Assembly: GCA_047618565.1 (NCBI GenBank)
Contig: JBLHKW010000032.1
Span: 1-38,199, forward strand
Direction: 5' to 3'
Source: JBLHKW01 sp047618565
Lineage (GTDB): Bacteria; Planctomycetota; UBA1135; GCA-002686595
DNA length: 38,199 nt
Positions 17,128-24,641 of this stretch are shown here, one piece after another. Every line of letters begins with the position of its first letter. The stretch's first letter is position 1. The notes below the pieces were generated by a model. The model made no database searches and was not told the DNA's origin. It worked only from the letters and a program-made list of their open reading frames with translations. The translations under genes were made by a program, and so were the position numbers.

Positions 17128-17640
17128 TCAGTGAGTCGGGCTCGGAGCGTCCGGCGGAGATGACAGGTTGCCGTTGGCCATCAAGCGAGTGATCTTCCAG
17201 CTTCCATCGTTCTGGCGTTCAAACAGTGCCAGCTCCCGCCCGCTCAGTCGCTGGGGGTCGCCGCCCGGGCGCTTGGTGATCGTGCCACTGACGCGTAGGC
17301 GAGCGTAGGCCCAGTCTCCGTTCACCTGGATCTCCTCGATCTTGCAATCGGAGACGATCTCGTTCTCCTCGGCGAAGGTCTGTTCCCAGCGCTTGATCTC
17401 GCGCGACCCGACGAGGTCCGTAGCCATGACGACCGCGTCGTCCGTGAACAGGCGCGTGAGGGCGACCGAATCGCCGCGCTGGCAGAGCAACGTGCGGCGT
17501 TCGATGACCCGGCGGATCTTGGCGTGGTCATCGCGGTTGCCGATGCCGACGCTCGCTTGCTGCTGCGTGCTGGAGCAGGCAGCGATGAGGGCGGTCAGGA
17601 GCAGGGCGGGAAGCAATCGGCTGGAGGGCAGGGTAATCAT
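17128..17640 (-). CDS. Small NTF2-like (DUF4440/SnoaL-type) lipoprotein
   Basis: 170 aa. The signal sequence ends in a lipobox (LIAAC, Cys22), predicting a lipid-anchored periplasmic protein. The body looks like the NTF2-like cone fold of DUF4440/SnoaL_3 proteins: an N-terminal helix (DDHAKIRRVIERRTLL), FTDDAVVMATD, SREIKRWEQTF, and paired strands WAYARLRVSGTIT and LALFERQNDGSWKITRLMAN. Such domains bind small ligands or support protein contacts, and few have a proven reaction. It lies 56 bp downstream of the TMTC-like gene on the same strand and could be read from the same transcript. No specific partner can be named. Confidence 0.7.
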   Translation of the reverse strand: MITLPSSRLLPALLLTALIAACSSTQQQASVGIGNRDDHAKIRRVIERRTLLCQRGDSVALTRLFTDDAVVMATDLVGSREIKRWEQTFAEENEIVSDCKIEEIQVNGDWAYARLRVSGTITKRPGGDPQRLSGRELALFERQNDGSWKITRLMANGNLSSPPDAPSPTH

Positions 17641-17696
17641 CTGGAGTTCATCGGCCCCGTGATGCGGGAAGTTGATGTCCAGATCGGATCCCTGGG

Positions 17697-19595
17697 CTAC
17701 CTTCGCGTAAGCGCCAAACGGGCCTGCTCCAGGGCCTTGAGGGCCGGCCCGTAGCGCGGGTCCTGGGCCAGGGCGCGCTCGAAACAGGCGATGGCCTCGG
17801 CGGGCTGGCCGCCCGCCAGCAGCAATTCTCCGATGCGGGTCTCGGTCGGCACCGGGTCGTGTCCGAGCTGGAGCGCTGCGGTGAAGTGCTTCAAGGCCGT
17901 GTCCGCGTCACCCTGGCGCAGGTGAAGCTGCGCGATGAGCATGTGGGTCGCAGGGTTGGCTTCGAGTGTCAGCGAACGCTCGTAGGATCGTCGGGCCCTG
18001 TCCGGATCACCCGCGCCTTCCAGGGTCATACCCATGACGCGATGGGCGAGGGCATTCTCCGGCTCGGCGGTCAGGGCGTTCTGCAGCTCCTTGCGCGCCG
18101 CGCCCAGCTTGCCCTGGGCGGCGAGGGCCCAGCCCAGGTTGACGCGCGCGGTCATGTAGTCGGGATTCTCTGCGATCGCTCGCCGAAGCAGGGGCTCCGC
18201 CTTCGCGAACTCGCCCTGACTGCGCAGCAACATGCCGTAGCTCCCCAAGGTCCAGGTGAGCCGCGGGTTGATCTCCAGCGCGCGCTCGAAATGTTCACGC
18301 GCCGGGGCGATGTTGCCCGTGTTCATGTAGTGGACGGCCAGGTTGCTGTGCATGACAGCTGCACCGGGTTCCACCCTCAGCGCCTGCGTGTAGAGCGTCT
18401 CGGAGTCCTTCCAGTGCCCCAGCTGTCCCCAGGTTAGCCATCCGCAAGCGACGACCGATAGTGTTGCGAGAGCGCTCAGCGTACGACCGGTCGAGGGTGT
18501 CCCACGGGTCTCGCTCCACTCCTTGCAGGCGAATGCCACGGCGACGCAGAGCCCGATCAAGGGCACGTACATGTATCGATCCGCGGAGGCCTGGGCGCCG
18601 ACCTGTACCAGGCCGATCGTGGGCACCAGCATTCCCAGGAACCAGAGCCAACCGACGGTCGCGTAGGGTCGCCTGGCGCGCATGACGCCCACCGAAATCC
18701 CGAGCACTACAGTCGCCGAGACTGCGATGCGCAGGGTCGAGAGTGGGCTGCCGCCGGGGAAGTAGGGGTGCGGGTAGAAGACGCCCAGCTGCGTCGGCCA
18801 GAGCGCGTGCTGAAGGTAGGTTGCGTAGGCGCTGAGTGCGTTGGCGATGCGCGGCCCCATGGCCAGGCCAGCAAGGTCGGTCTCCGTGACCGCTTGAACT
18901 CGCATGACCACCGCGCTCATGACCAGCACGATGAGTAGCAGGGGCAGCTTCTCGACCAGTAGCCGCGCGCCAGAGACCTGTTCCGTGCGTCGCAGGGGCC
19001 AGCGGTCGAGCAGCAGGAACACGAACGGGAGCGTCACGAGCATCGGCTTGGACATCAAGCTGAGGCTCAGCATCAGGAGCGTCAACACGTACGGCGCGCT
19101 GCGCGGCCGCTTCGCGTAGGACACGTAAGAGAGCAGTGACAGCAGGCCAAAGAAGGTGCTGAGCAGGTCCTTGCGCTCCGAGATCCACGCCACGGATTCC
19201 ACGTGCAGCGGGTGCAGGGCGAAGATCGCCGCGATCCACGTGCTCGCGCCCAACGCGCCCGTCATCCACAGGAGCGCCACGTACAGCAGCAGCACGTTGA
19301 GCGCATGTAGCGCCGCATTGACCGCGTGCGGGCCCATCGCGTCGAGCCCGAACAGCTCGTGGTCCAGCATGTGCGACATCCAGGTGACCGGATGCCAGTT
19401 CTCGGCGTGCCCGGTCGACCAGGCCCAGGCGATGCTCTCGCCGGTCAGGCCGGCCTGCACCTGCTGGTTCTCGGTGACGTAGTTCGGGTCATCGAAGCCG
19501 ACGAAGTCAAAACGCAGCGTGCGGGCGTAGACGGCCAGGGTTACCACGACCAGCAGCAATCCAACGGCTCTTCGGCGCGCCGCGTTCGATGTCAC
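17697..19595 (-). CDS. TMTC-like multispan membrane protein with C-terminal TPRs
   Basis: 632 aa from GTG 19595. The N-terminal 400 residues carry about ten membrane spans with motifs of the GT-C/TMTC group: FVGFDDPNYVTEN (31-43, the acidic pair in the first external loop), NWHPVTWMSHMLD, GPHAVNAALHALNVLLLY, HPLHVESVAWISERKD and MSKPMLVTLPFVFLLLD. From about 400 to the end are roughly six tetratricopeptide repeats (for example MHSNLAVHYMNTGNIAPA, REHFERALEINPRL). Eukaryotic TMTC proteins O-mannosylate cadherins; the bacterial relatives are mostly untested, so protein or glycan mannosylation is inference. GTGA (19592-19595) overlaps the stop of mscS upstream, so translation is likely coupled to the channel gene. 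Confidence 0.8.
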   Translation of the reverse strand: MTSNAARRRAVGLLLVVVTLAVYARTLRFDFVGFDDPNYVTENQQVQAGLTGESIAWAWSTGHAENWHPVTWMSHMLDHELFGLDAMGPHAVNAALHALNVLLLYVALLWMTGALGASTWIAAIFALHPLHVESVAWISERKDLLSTFFGLLSLLSYVSYAKRPRSAPYVLTLLMLSLSLMSKPMLVTLPFVFLLLDRWPLRRTEQVSGARLLVEKLPLLLIVLVMSAVVMRVQAVTETDLAGLAMGPRIANALSAYATYLQHALWPTQLGVFYPHPYFPGGSPLSTLRIAVSATVVLGISVGVMRARRPYATVGWLWFLGMLVPTIGLVQVGAQASADRYMYVPLIGLCVAVAFACKEWSETRGTPSTGRTLSALATLSVVACGWLTWGQLGHWKDSETLYTQALRVEPGAAVMHSNLAVHYMNTGNIAPAREHFERALEINPRLTWTLGSYGMLLRSQGEFAKAEPLLRRAIAENPDYMTARVNLGWALAAQGKLGAARKELQNALTAEPENALAHRVMGMTLEGAGDPDRARRSYERSLTLEANPATHMLIAQLHLRQGDADTALKHFTAALQLGHDPVPTETRIGELLLAGGQPAEAIACFERALAQDPRYGPALKALEQARLALTRR

Positions 19596-20689
19596 GGTGC
19601 CGCCTGCTCGTCGTCATCCGCTTCGAGGTGTTCCTGGCGCAGTTCGATGACCTTGGCGAGTCTCTCGAGGCGCCTATCTGCGTCGGCGATCGCGCCCTTC
19701 AGCCGCTCGCGCTCTGGCGCGTCCTGCGCGGCCTTGACCTCTGCCGTGAGCTTCGCCCGCTCCTCCTGGATCTCTTGCTCGGCCTTCACGAGCTGGCCAA
19801 GGGACTGCGCCAGGTCGGCCTTGTCGAACGCCAGGTCCTCGACGTTACTGCCCTCGGCAGCCATTCCGCGGCTGCGCGCGCTCGCCGTTGGCGCGACCTT
19901 CGTCTCGGGTGTGAAGGCGCGCGTGTTCATGAAGGTGGGCGATACGATCTCGATACCTGCCCTGTGAAGGTGGTCGATGACCTCGCCGTTGAGCCTGGAC
20001 CGGCGGCTGATCAGCTGGCGTACGTCCTGCAGCATACCTGCGACGCGATAGGTCACCGAGAAGTCGCCGAGCTTGAGGACCTGAACGAAGGGCTCCTCGA
20101 GTTCGGCCGCTCGCGCGGCGGCGTGCAGTGCCGGTTCGACGTCGGCGCGCGCCACGTCGTAGCCGAGGGAGACCTCGGTCGACAGGATCGTGCCGGAAGC
20201 GCGCACGACCGTGACCGGATTTTGGATCAGGAACAGGTTCGGCAGCGTCGTCAGGTCGCGGTCTTCGGTCTGGATCTCCGTGTGCACCAGGCCGCGTTCG
20301 GTCACGCGCCCGAAGTGATCGCCACAGCGCACGAAATCGCCCATCCGGAAGTTGCGCACCGAGCGCAGCATCATGCCCGCGAGGATGTTCCCGAGCAGCG
20401 TCGTGGACGACAGCGCGATGGCCGCGGAGCCCAGGACCGCGAGCAGGTTCAGGAGGTCGTGCTTTGCGTCGCCCTCGATCGGCAGAGCCAGGACCAGCGC
20501 GACCACGGCCACGAGCGTCAGAGCGGCCATCACCGCCTGGGTACGAACGGAGGCGCCCTTGCCACCATCGCCCCGGCGCAACAGGGTGCGGGTGCCGATG
20601 AGGAGCAGCATCGCGAGCGGTAGCGTGACCAGGATCTGCACCAGATCGGCGGCCTGCAGCTGGTCGATGAACTCTCTCAGGTCGGGCAT
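19592..20689 (-). CDS. mscS: MscS-family mechanosensitive channel with C-terminal coiled coil
   Basis: 365 aa. Three hydrophobic helices lie at about 16-35, 51-70 and 80-108. The last is the pore-lining segment, rich in Gly/Ala/Ser (AVLGSAAIALSSTTLLGNILAG), followed by the MscS beta domain (FRMGDFVRCGDHFGRVTERGLVHTEIQTEDRDLTTLPN, written here as separate known motifs FRMGDFV and TLPN) and the alpha/beta domain with VSLGYDVARADVEPAL. Unlike minimal MscS, residues about 290-360 form a charged heptad-like helix (AQSLGQLVKAEQEIQEERAK), probably a cytoplasmic coiled coil. The family releases solutes under hypo-osmotic shock. A promoter TTGGCT-17-TACCAT (20721-20749) lies inside the 3' end of the decarboxylase gene upstream. 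The channel gene is coupled by a 4-bp overlap to the TMTC-like gene. Confidence 0.9.
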   Translation of the reverse strand: MPDLREFIDQLQAADLVQILVTLPLAMLLLIGTRTLLRRGDGGKGASVRTQAVMAALTLVAVVALVLALPIEGDAKHDLLNLLAVLGSAAIALSSTTLLGNILAGMMLRSVRNFRMGDFVRCGDHFGRVTERGLVHTEIQTEDRDLTTLPNLFLIQNPVTVVRASGTILSTEVSLGYDVARADVEPALHAAARAAELEEPFVQVLKLGDFSVTYRVAGMLQDVRQLISRRSRLNGEVIDHLHRAGIEIVSPTFMNTRAFTPETKVAPTASARSRGMAAEGSNVEDLAFDKADLAQSLGQLVKAEQEIQEERAKLTAEVKAAQDAPERERLKGAIADADRRLERLAKVIELRQEHLEADDDEQAAP

Positions 20690-20720
20690 GGGATGCGCGT
20701 CTCTCGGAAACGTCCCCTGG

Positions 20721-20749
20721 ATGGTATCGCCCGCTCAGTTCCGAGCCAA
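20721..20749 (-). promoter_or_regulatory. Promoter of mscS
   Basis: On the minus strand TTGGCT (20744-20749) and TACCAT (20721-20726) are separated by exactly 17 nt, placing a start site about 25 nt before the mscS ATG. The -35 box overlaps the last codons of the decarboxylase gene. Confidence 0.5.
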
Positions 20750-22180
20750 TGGCCCCGGCGCCGCGCACGCTCGGATTTCCTCGAGCAGGCCTTCGAGGTG
20801 GGCGCTGGTCGTGGCGGGGTTCATCAGCGATACGCGCAGCCAGACCTCGTCACGCAGGCGTGCCTTGACGAGGTAGAACTGCTCGTGATCGAGCACTTTC
20901 GCCCGGATGCGCTCCTGTAGCGCGTCACGCTCCAGCGCATCGAGGGTGCCGCCCACGGGGATGTGGCGCAGGCACACGATGTTGGCCGACGGCATCGCAG
21001 CCAGCTCGAAGTCGGGCTCCTGGTCCAGTCGTAGCGCAAATCCATGCGCCAGGCCCACCAGGCGATCCACGTTCTGCTCGAAGACATCCCGGCCCAGGGT
21101 GGCGAGCATCGTGTAGGCCGTCACACCCAGTCCGCGCTTCGTGCACTCCATCGTGCGCAGCCCGATGTTGAACCACTCGCTCTCCGCCTCGCGCCCGTCG
21201 AACAGGTAGCCGGCTTGTTGCGCAAAGGCCTCGTAGGAGCGGCGTCCCTCGCGGAAGAGCACGGCCGTGTTCAGGGCCGGGAGGCCCATCATCTTGTGCA
21301 GGTCCCAGACCACGGAGTCCGCGCGCTCGATGCCTTGCAGGACGTGCCGATGCTTGCGGCTGAGTGCGAGTGATGCCCCGTGGGCTCCATCCACGTGCAG
21401 CCAGAGATCGTGTTCCTCGCAGAAGTCCGCGATCTCGGGCAACGGGTCGAAGCTGCCGGTGGCGGTCGAGCAAGAGCTCGCCACCACTCCGATGATCTTG
21501 CGGCCTTGGGCTTGAGCTTGTTCGAGACATCCGGCGAGTGCGGCCGGATCCATGCGGAACTGCTCGTCCGTCGGCACCAGCGTCGCTCCGCCGGCGCCCC
21601 AGCCCATGCTCTGCACCGCGCGCGCCATGCAGTAGTGGGCCTGGTCAGAAACAAGCACGCCCAGGGGTTCGCGCTGTCCCTCGGCCCAGATGTCGTGCCC
21701 GGCCAGCGCTTGCCGCATCGCGAGTAGCGCGGTGAAGTTGCCCAGGGAGCCGCCGTGGGTCAGTACTCCATCGGCATGTTCGGAGAAGCCAATCACGCCA
21801 CTCAGGAACCGGATCACATGCCGCTCCATGACGGTATGGGGCTGGCCCATCTCGTAGATCGCCATGCCGTTGCTCAGCAACGCCGACGTGGCCTCGGCCA
21901 GGATGGCCTGGGGGAACGGGACCGAGACCTGGTGTCCGACGTAGTGCGGATGGTGCACGTGGATCGAGTCCGCCAGGACGCGCTGAAGCAGGTCATTCAC
22001 GTCGCCACTCGGGGTCGCGAAGTCTGTCTCGAGGTCAGCCAGCAGCCGCTCGCGCGGGCGCGTCGGCAACACGGGCAGTTCGCCCGCCGCAGCCTGCTTC
22101 AGGTAGTCGGTGATGCCATCGATCAGGCGATGCCCAGCGGCACGGAAGGCCTCGGGGTCGTAGGCGTCGTCGAGTGACAT
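20735..22180 (-). CDS. PLP-dependent group II decarboxylase (aromatic amino acid/glutamate type)
   Basis: 481 aa, a typical length for group II pyridoxal-phosphate decarboxylases. Landmarks are THGGSLGNFTALL (141-153, phosphate/substrate region), DQAHYCMARA with a stacking His182, HVDGAHG (Asp264, binds the pyridine nitrogen) and WDLHKMMG (292-299) with the Schiff-base Lys296. The family decarboxylates aromatic amino acids, glutamate, aspartate or diaminobutyrate, giving amines, GABA or beta-alanine; the substrate cannot be read here. The TerB/J-domain gene ends only 16 bp upstream on the same strand, so they probably share a transcript. A second, more distant decarboxylase of the same fold lies at 26696. 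Confidence 0.88.
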   Translation of the reverse strand: MSLDDAYDPEAFRAAGHRLIDGITDYLKQAAAGELPVLPTRPRERLLADLETDFATPSGDVNDLLQRVLADSIHVHHPHYVGHQVSVPFPQAILAEATSALLSNGMAIYEMGQPHTVMERHVIRFLSGVIGFSEHADGVLTHGGSLGNFTALLAMRQALAGHDIWAEGQREPLGVLVSDQAHYCMARAVQSMGWGAGGATLVPTDEQFRMDPAALAGCLEQAQAQGRKIIGVVASSCSTATGSFDPLPEIADFCEEHDLWLHVDGAHGASLALSRKHRHVLQGIERADSVVWDLHKMMGLPALNTAVLFREGRRSYEAFAQQAGYLFDGREAESEWFNIGLRTMECTKRGLGVTAYTMLATLGRDVFEQNVDRLVGLAHGFALRLDQEPDFELAAMPSANIVCLRHIPVGGTLDALERDALQERIRAKVLDHEQFYLVKARLRDEVWLRVSLMNPATTSAHLEGLLEEIRACAAPGPLARN

Positions 22181-22196
22181 CCGGAGTCTGCGCTCG

Positions 22197-22958
22197 TTAG
22201 AGCGCGCGCTCCTTCTTGACGCGGCTCCAGGCGTCGTTGATGGCGCTGAGCTTGTCGGTCGCGAACTGCATGAAGTCGTCGGGCAGGCCCTTGGACTGCA
22301 GCACGTCCGGGTGGTACTCGCGCACCAGGCGCCGGTGGGCGCTCTTGAGCTCGTCGTTCGTCGCGCTGGAGGAAACGCCCAGGACCTCGTAGGGCGAGGT
22401 GTCGGAATGGCCCGTGGCGGCGAAAAACGTGGCCCGGCAGGACTCGTAGTCGGCCTCGGTCAGGCCCATGTCGGCTGCGATCTGCCGGATGAGCTTGTCC
22501 TCCTCCGTGTGCAGGTGGCCATCGGCGAGGGCGATCGTCAGCAGGATCGTGACGATGTCTCGCAGGCGGTCGCGCTGGCCTCCAAAGACGGAGTGCACCT
22601 GGCGGCTGAACTGAGCCGTGGGGGTATCGCTGTCGCGCGCCTCGTTGAAGATCCGCGCCGCGAACTTGCGATCCTCCACGGACATGCGCAAGGAGTCTCG
22701 CAGGAAGCGGTCGAAGGTCTCGACCTCGTCCTGGGTGACCTGTCCGTCGGCCTTGGCGACCCTGGCCGCCAGGGTCGTGAGCGCCACGGCGAAGATGCCC
22801 TGCTGGTCTCGGGCGGAATAACTCCCGCCCATTGCCCGGCGCTGCCCGGGTGCCCCCTGGGTGATCGACGAACCGAGCGAGCCCCCGAGTATGGCGCCCA
22901 GGGGCCCACCCATCATGAATCCGAGGGTGCCGCCAACGATCGTTCCGAAGATGCCCAT
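22197..22958 (-). CDS. DjlA-like protein: TerB domain plus C-terminal J domain
   Basis: 253 aa. It begins with a Gly-rich hydrophobic segment (GTIVGGTLGFMMGGPLGAIL, 4-23), which may insert in the membrane as in DjlA. A TerB/tellurite-resistance-like helical domain follows (about 52-180: KADGQVTQDEVETFDRFL, ALADGHLHTEEDKLIRQIA). A J domain (about 188-253) has YEVLGVSSSATNDELKSAHR and the HPD motif in REYHPDV, which stimulates the Hsp70 ATPase. By analogy with DjlA it recruits DnaK at the membrane. It diverges from rnhA across 75 bp. A TAGGCT box 6 nt before ATG, with no Shine-Dalgarno, suggests a leaderless mRNA. Confidence 0.87.
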   Translation of the reverse strand: MGIFGTIVGGTLGFMMGGPLGAILGGSLGSSITQGAPGQRRAMGGSYSARDQQGIFAVALTTLAARVAKADGQVTQDEVETFDRFLRDSLRMSVEDRKFAARIFNEARDSDTPTAQFSRQVHSVFGGQRDRLRDIVTILLTIALADGHLHTEEDKLIRQIAADMGLTEADYESCRATFFAATGHSDTSPYEVLGVSSSATNDELKSAHRRLVREYHPDVLQSKGLPDDFMQFATDKLSAINDAWSRVKKERAL

Positions 22959-22964
22959 CCGCGT

Positions 22965-22970
22965 AGCCTA
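22965..22970 (-). promoter_or_regulatory. -10 box, leaderless type, for the DjlA-like gene
   Basis: The minus strand reads TAGGCT, then six bases, then the ATG at 22958. With the usual 6-7 nt from -10 box to start site, transcription would begin at the start codon itself. The -35 is unclear (GTGCAG at 18 nt). Confidence 0.5.
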
Positions 22971-22998
22971 ACAAGCATCCCTTCTGCGCTGCACGAGA

Positions 22999-23027
22999 TT
23001 GCACGACGCGCTGCGCTGCCTTACTTT
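22999..23027 (+). promoter_or_regulatory. Promoter of rnhA, leaderless type
   Basis: TTGCAC (22999-23004), 17-nt spacer, TACTTT (23022-23027), then six bases to ATG 23034. There is no Shine-Dalgarno. This is the best-formed promoter in the window and supports 23034 as the start, not any codon further upstream. Confidence 0.6.
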
Positions 23028-23033
23028 CCTCGA

Positions 23034-23654
23034 ATGCCGAGCTTCAAGTGTCAGACCTGTAACGCGCCCTTCGACGTGTCGAAGGGCGCTCTCGCGAAGT
23101 ATCCCGGGTGGAAGCCCCGCTACTGTCGCGAACATTCGCCCAAGCAGCGCAAGCGTTCGGGGAGCACGCGCGAGGAGAATCTGACCCTGGCGCAGGTGCT
23201 CGAAAAATACCGCGACGGCCCGCAGGACGGGGTCTTCACGGACGGCAGCTCGGTTCCGAACCCGGGGCCTGGCGGCTGGGGTGCGGTGTGGGTCGAGGAT
23301 GGCGAGGTGCGCGCGCAGGCCCATGGGCAGGATTCGCAGACGACCAACAATCGCATGGAGCTCAAGGCGCTGATCGAGGCCTATCGCATGCTGCCCGAGG
23401 ACTCGGACGTCACCCTTCTGAGCGACAGCCGGCTGTGCGTGGACACGATCAACAAGTGGGCGCCGGGTTGGGAGAAGAAGGGCTGGAAGAAGAAGAACGG
23501 CGAGATCAAGAATCTGGAGCTGGTTCAGGAGCTTCTGGGGCTTCACCGAGCCCATCCGAAGTGCTCGATCGGGTGGATTGCGGCTCATTCGGGCAACCGC
23601 TGGAACGAGTACGCGGACAGCCTGGCCTCGGCCTGGCAGCGCGTCGAGCTCTGA
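23034..23654 (+). CDS. rnhA: Ribonuclease HI with N-terminal zinc-binding segment
   Basis: 206 aa. The RNase HI domain spans about 64-204 and keeps the catalytic acids Asp70 (FTDGSS), Glu109 (NNRMELKA), Asp131 (LSDSRLC) and Asp195 (NEYAD), plus His185 in AAHSGN. It cleaves RNA in RNA-DNA hybrids during replication and R-loop removal. The first 60 residues are extra: CQTC (6-9) and YCREH (Cys31, His34) suggest a small zinc-binding unit, followed by a basic linker (KQRKRSG). This differs from the eukaryotic-type N-terminal hybrid-binding domain. The start is set by the promoter spacing. The SUI1-like gene follows after 43 bp that contain a hairpin and its own -10 box. Confidence 0.9.
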   Translation: MPSFKCQTCNAPFDVSKGALAKYPGWKPRYCREHSPKQRKRSGSTREENLTLAQVLEKYRDGPQDGVFTDGSSVPNPGPGGWGAVWVEDGEVRAQAHGQDSQTTNNRMELKALIEAYRMLPEDSDVTLLSDSRLCVDTINKWAPGWEKKGWKKKNGEIKNLELVQELLGLHRAHPKCSIGWIAAHSGNRWNEYADSLASAWQRVEL

Positions 23655-23664
23655 GCTGGAGACG

Positions 23665-23683
23665 CCGCTCGGGCCGCGAGCGG
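23665..23683. terminator. Hairpin between rnhA and the SUI1-like gene
   Basis: CCGCTCG (23665-23671) and CGAGCGG (23677-23683) form a perfect 7-bp stem with a GGCCG loop, 11 nt after the rnhA stop. It may end rnhA transcripts. It also overlaps the region where the -35 of the next promoter would lie, so it could be an operator. Confidence 0.45.
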
Positions 23684-23685
23684 GG

Positions 23686-23691
23686 TAGAAT
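23686..23691 (+). promoter_or_regulatory. -10 box, leaderless type, for the SUI1-like gene
   Basis: TAGAAT is followed by exactly six bases and then the GTG start at 23698, with no Shine-Dalgarno. The -35 position falls in the palindrome at 23665-23683 and does not match TTGACA. Confidence 0.5.
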
Positions 23692-23697
23692 CCGCCC

Positions 23698-24102
23698 GTG
23701 AAGAACAAGCCCAGGATCGAGCAGGACGACGCCCCGGGCGGCCTGACTCACAACCCGTTCGCGTCCCTGAAACCCGGTGGGGGAGGCGGCGCTGCGGGCT
23801 CGAAACCGCCCGCGTCGAAGGCGCCCGAGGTCTCGACTTCCGACGCCTTTGGCGGCGCGAGTGCCGGACGTCTGGTGGTCCAGCGGGAGAAGAAGGGACG
23901 CGCGGGCAAGACCGTGACGCGTGTCATCGACTGCTCGCAGCTTCCGATCGAGATCGAGCAGCTGGCGCGTCAGATGAAACGCGCGCTCGGGTGTGGGGCT
24001 TCGGTGGATGGAGCCGATATCCTCTTGCAGGGCACACTGACAGAACGCGCCGCGGTCTGGCTGCGCAAGCAGTTTGGCGTGGATGTAACGATAGGTAACT
24101 AG
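23698..24102 (+). CDS. SUI1/eIF1-like translation initiation factor (YciH family)
   Basis: 134 aa from GTG 23698. The N-terminal 55 residues are a low-complexity linker (Gly/Ala/Pro/Ser, GGGGGAAG). Residues about 58-134 are the SUI1 fold: RLVVQREKKGRAGKTVTRV, then a strand-helix pair, ALGCGASVDG, ADILLQG and AAVWLRKQFGVDV. Bacterial members (YciH) bind the 30S subunit and act on start-site fidelity, disfavouring some non-canonical initiation complexes. That is notable in a genome where leaderless starts and TTG/GTG codons are frequent. The asparaginase-like gene starts 4 nt after the stop, so the two are cotranscribed. Confidence 0.87.
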   Translation: MKNKPRIEQDDAPGGLTHNPFASLKPGGGGGAAGSKPPASKAPEVSTSDAFGGASAGRLVVQREKKGRAGKTVTRVIDCSQLPIEIEQLARQMKRALGCGASVDGADILLQGTLTERAAVWLRKQFGVDVTIGN

Positions 24103-24106
24103 AGGA

Positions 24107-24622
24107 ATGAAAACGAAGAAGTCACGGATAGCGCTGATCTCGACCGGCGGAACGATCGAGAAGACCTACGACATCTTCGCGGGGGTGCTGACCAACGAGG
24201 TCAGCGTGCTCGAGATCATGCTCGCTCAGCTAATGCTGGAGGGCGTCGAGCTCGACCGCATTTCGTTGATGAACAAGGACAGCCTCGACATGACCGCCGC
24301 AGATCACGACCTGATCGCGAATACGGCCATAGAGCAGGCGGGCAAGTGCAACGGGGTCGTGATCGTGCACGGCACGGACCGTCTGACGCGCACGGGCGAG
24401 CATATTTGTCAACTTCACGCGACGCCGGCCGTGCCGATCATCCTGACCGGCGCCATGCGGCCCTACGCGCTACGCACGACGGATGCCCTCCAGAACCTCA
24501 CCGAGGCGTTTCTGGCGGTTCAGCTAGCAGCGCCGGGCATCTATGTTGCGATGCACAACAAGCTGCTCGCCTTCCCCGGCGTCAAGAAGGACCTCGACGC
24601 GGGAACGTTCATCAAGCCGTAG
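24107..24622 (+). CDS. Single-domain asparaginase-like protein (N-terminal domain only)
   Basis: 171 aa against about 330 for full type I/II L-asparaginases. It holds the N-terminal catalytic domain with both nucleophile motifs: STGGTIE (12-18, Thr13/Thr16) and VHGTDRLTRTGEHI (Thr90-Asp91), plus PIILTGAMRP. The C-terminal domain, which in full enzymes completes the dimer interface and active site, is absent. The frame ends cleanly at 24622 and the remaining sequence before the convergent M20 stop is only 19 bp, so it is not a recent frameshift. Short asparaginase-domain proteins of this length exist in many bacteria; whether they hydrolyse asparagine is uncertain. It is co-transcribed with the SUI1-like gene. 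Confidence 0.82.
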   Translation: MKTKKSRIALISTGGTIEKTYDIFAGVLTNEVSVLEIMLAQLMLEGVELDRISLMNKDSLDMTAADHDLIANTAIEQAGKCNGVVIVHGTDRLTRTGEHICQLHATPAVPIILTGAMRPYALRTTDALQNLTEAFLAVQLAAPGIYVAMHNKLLAFPGVKKDLDAGTFIKP

Positions 24623-24636
24623 GCGCCGACCGCGCC
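24622..24636. terminator. Short convergent hairpin, asparaginase / M20 junction
   Basis: GGCGC (24622-24626), loop CGACC, GCGCC (24632-24636) fills the 19-bp convergent gap. It resembles the hairpin at 28157-28171 in sequence and position. Confidence 0.4.
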
Positions 24637-24641
24637 GCGCA

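Noticed and set aside
24107..24622. Asparaginase as a pseudogene by truncation
   Set aside because: No remnant of the C-terminal domain follows in any frame before the convergent M20 gene, and short forms of this length are known.
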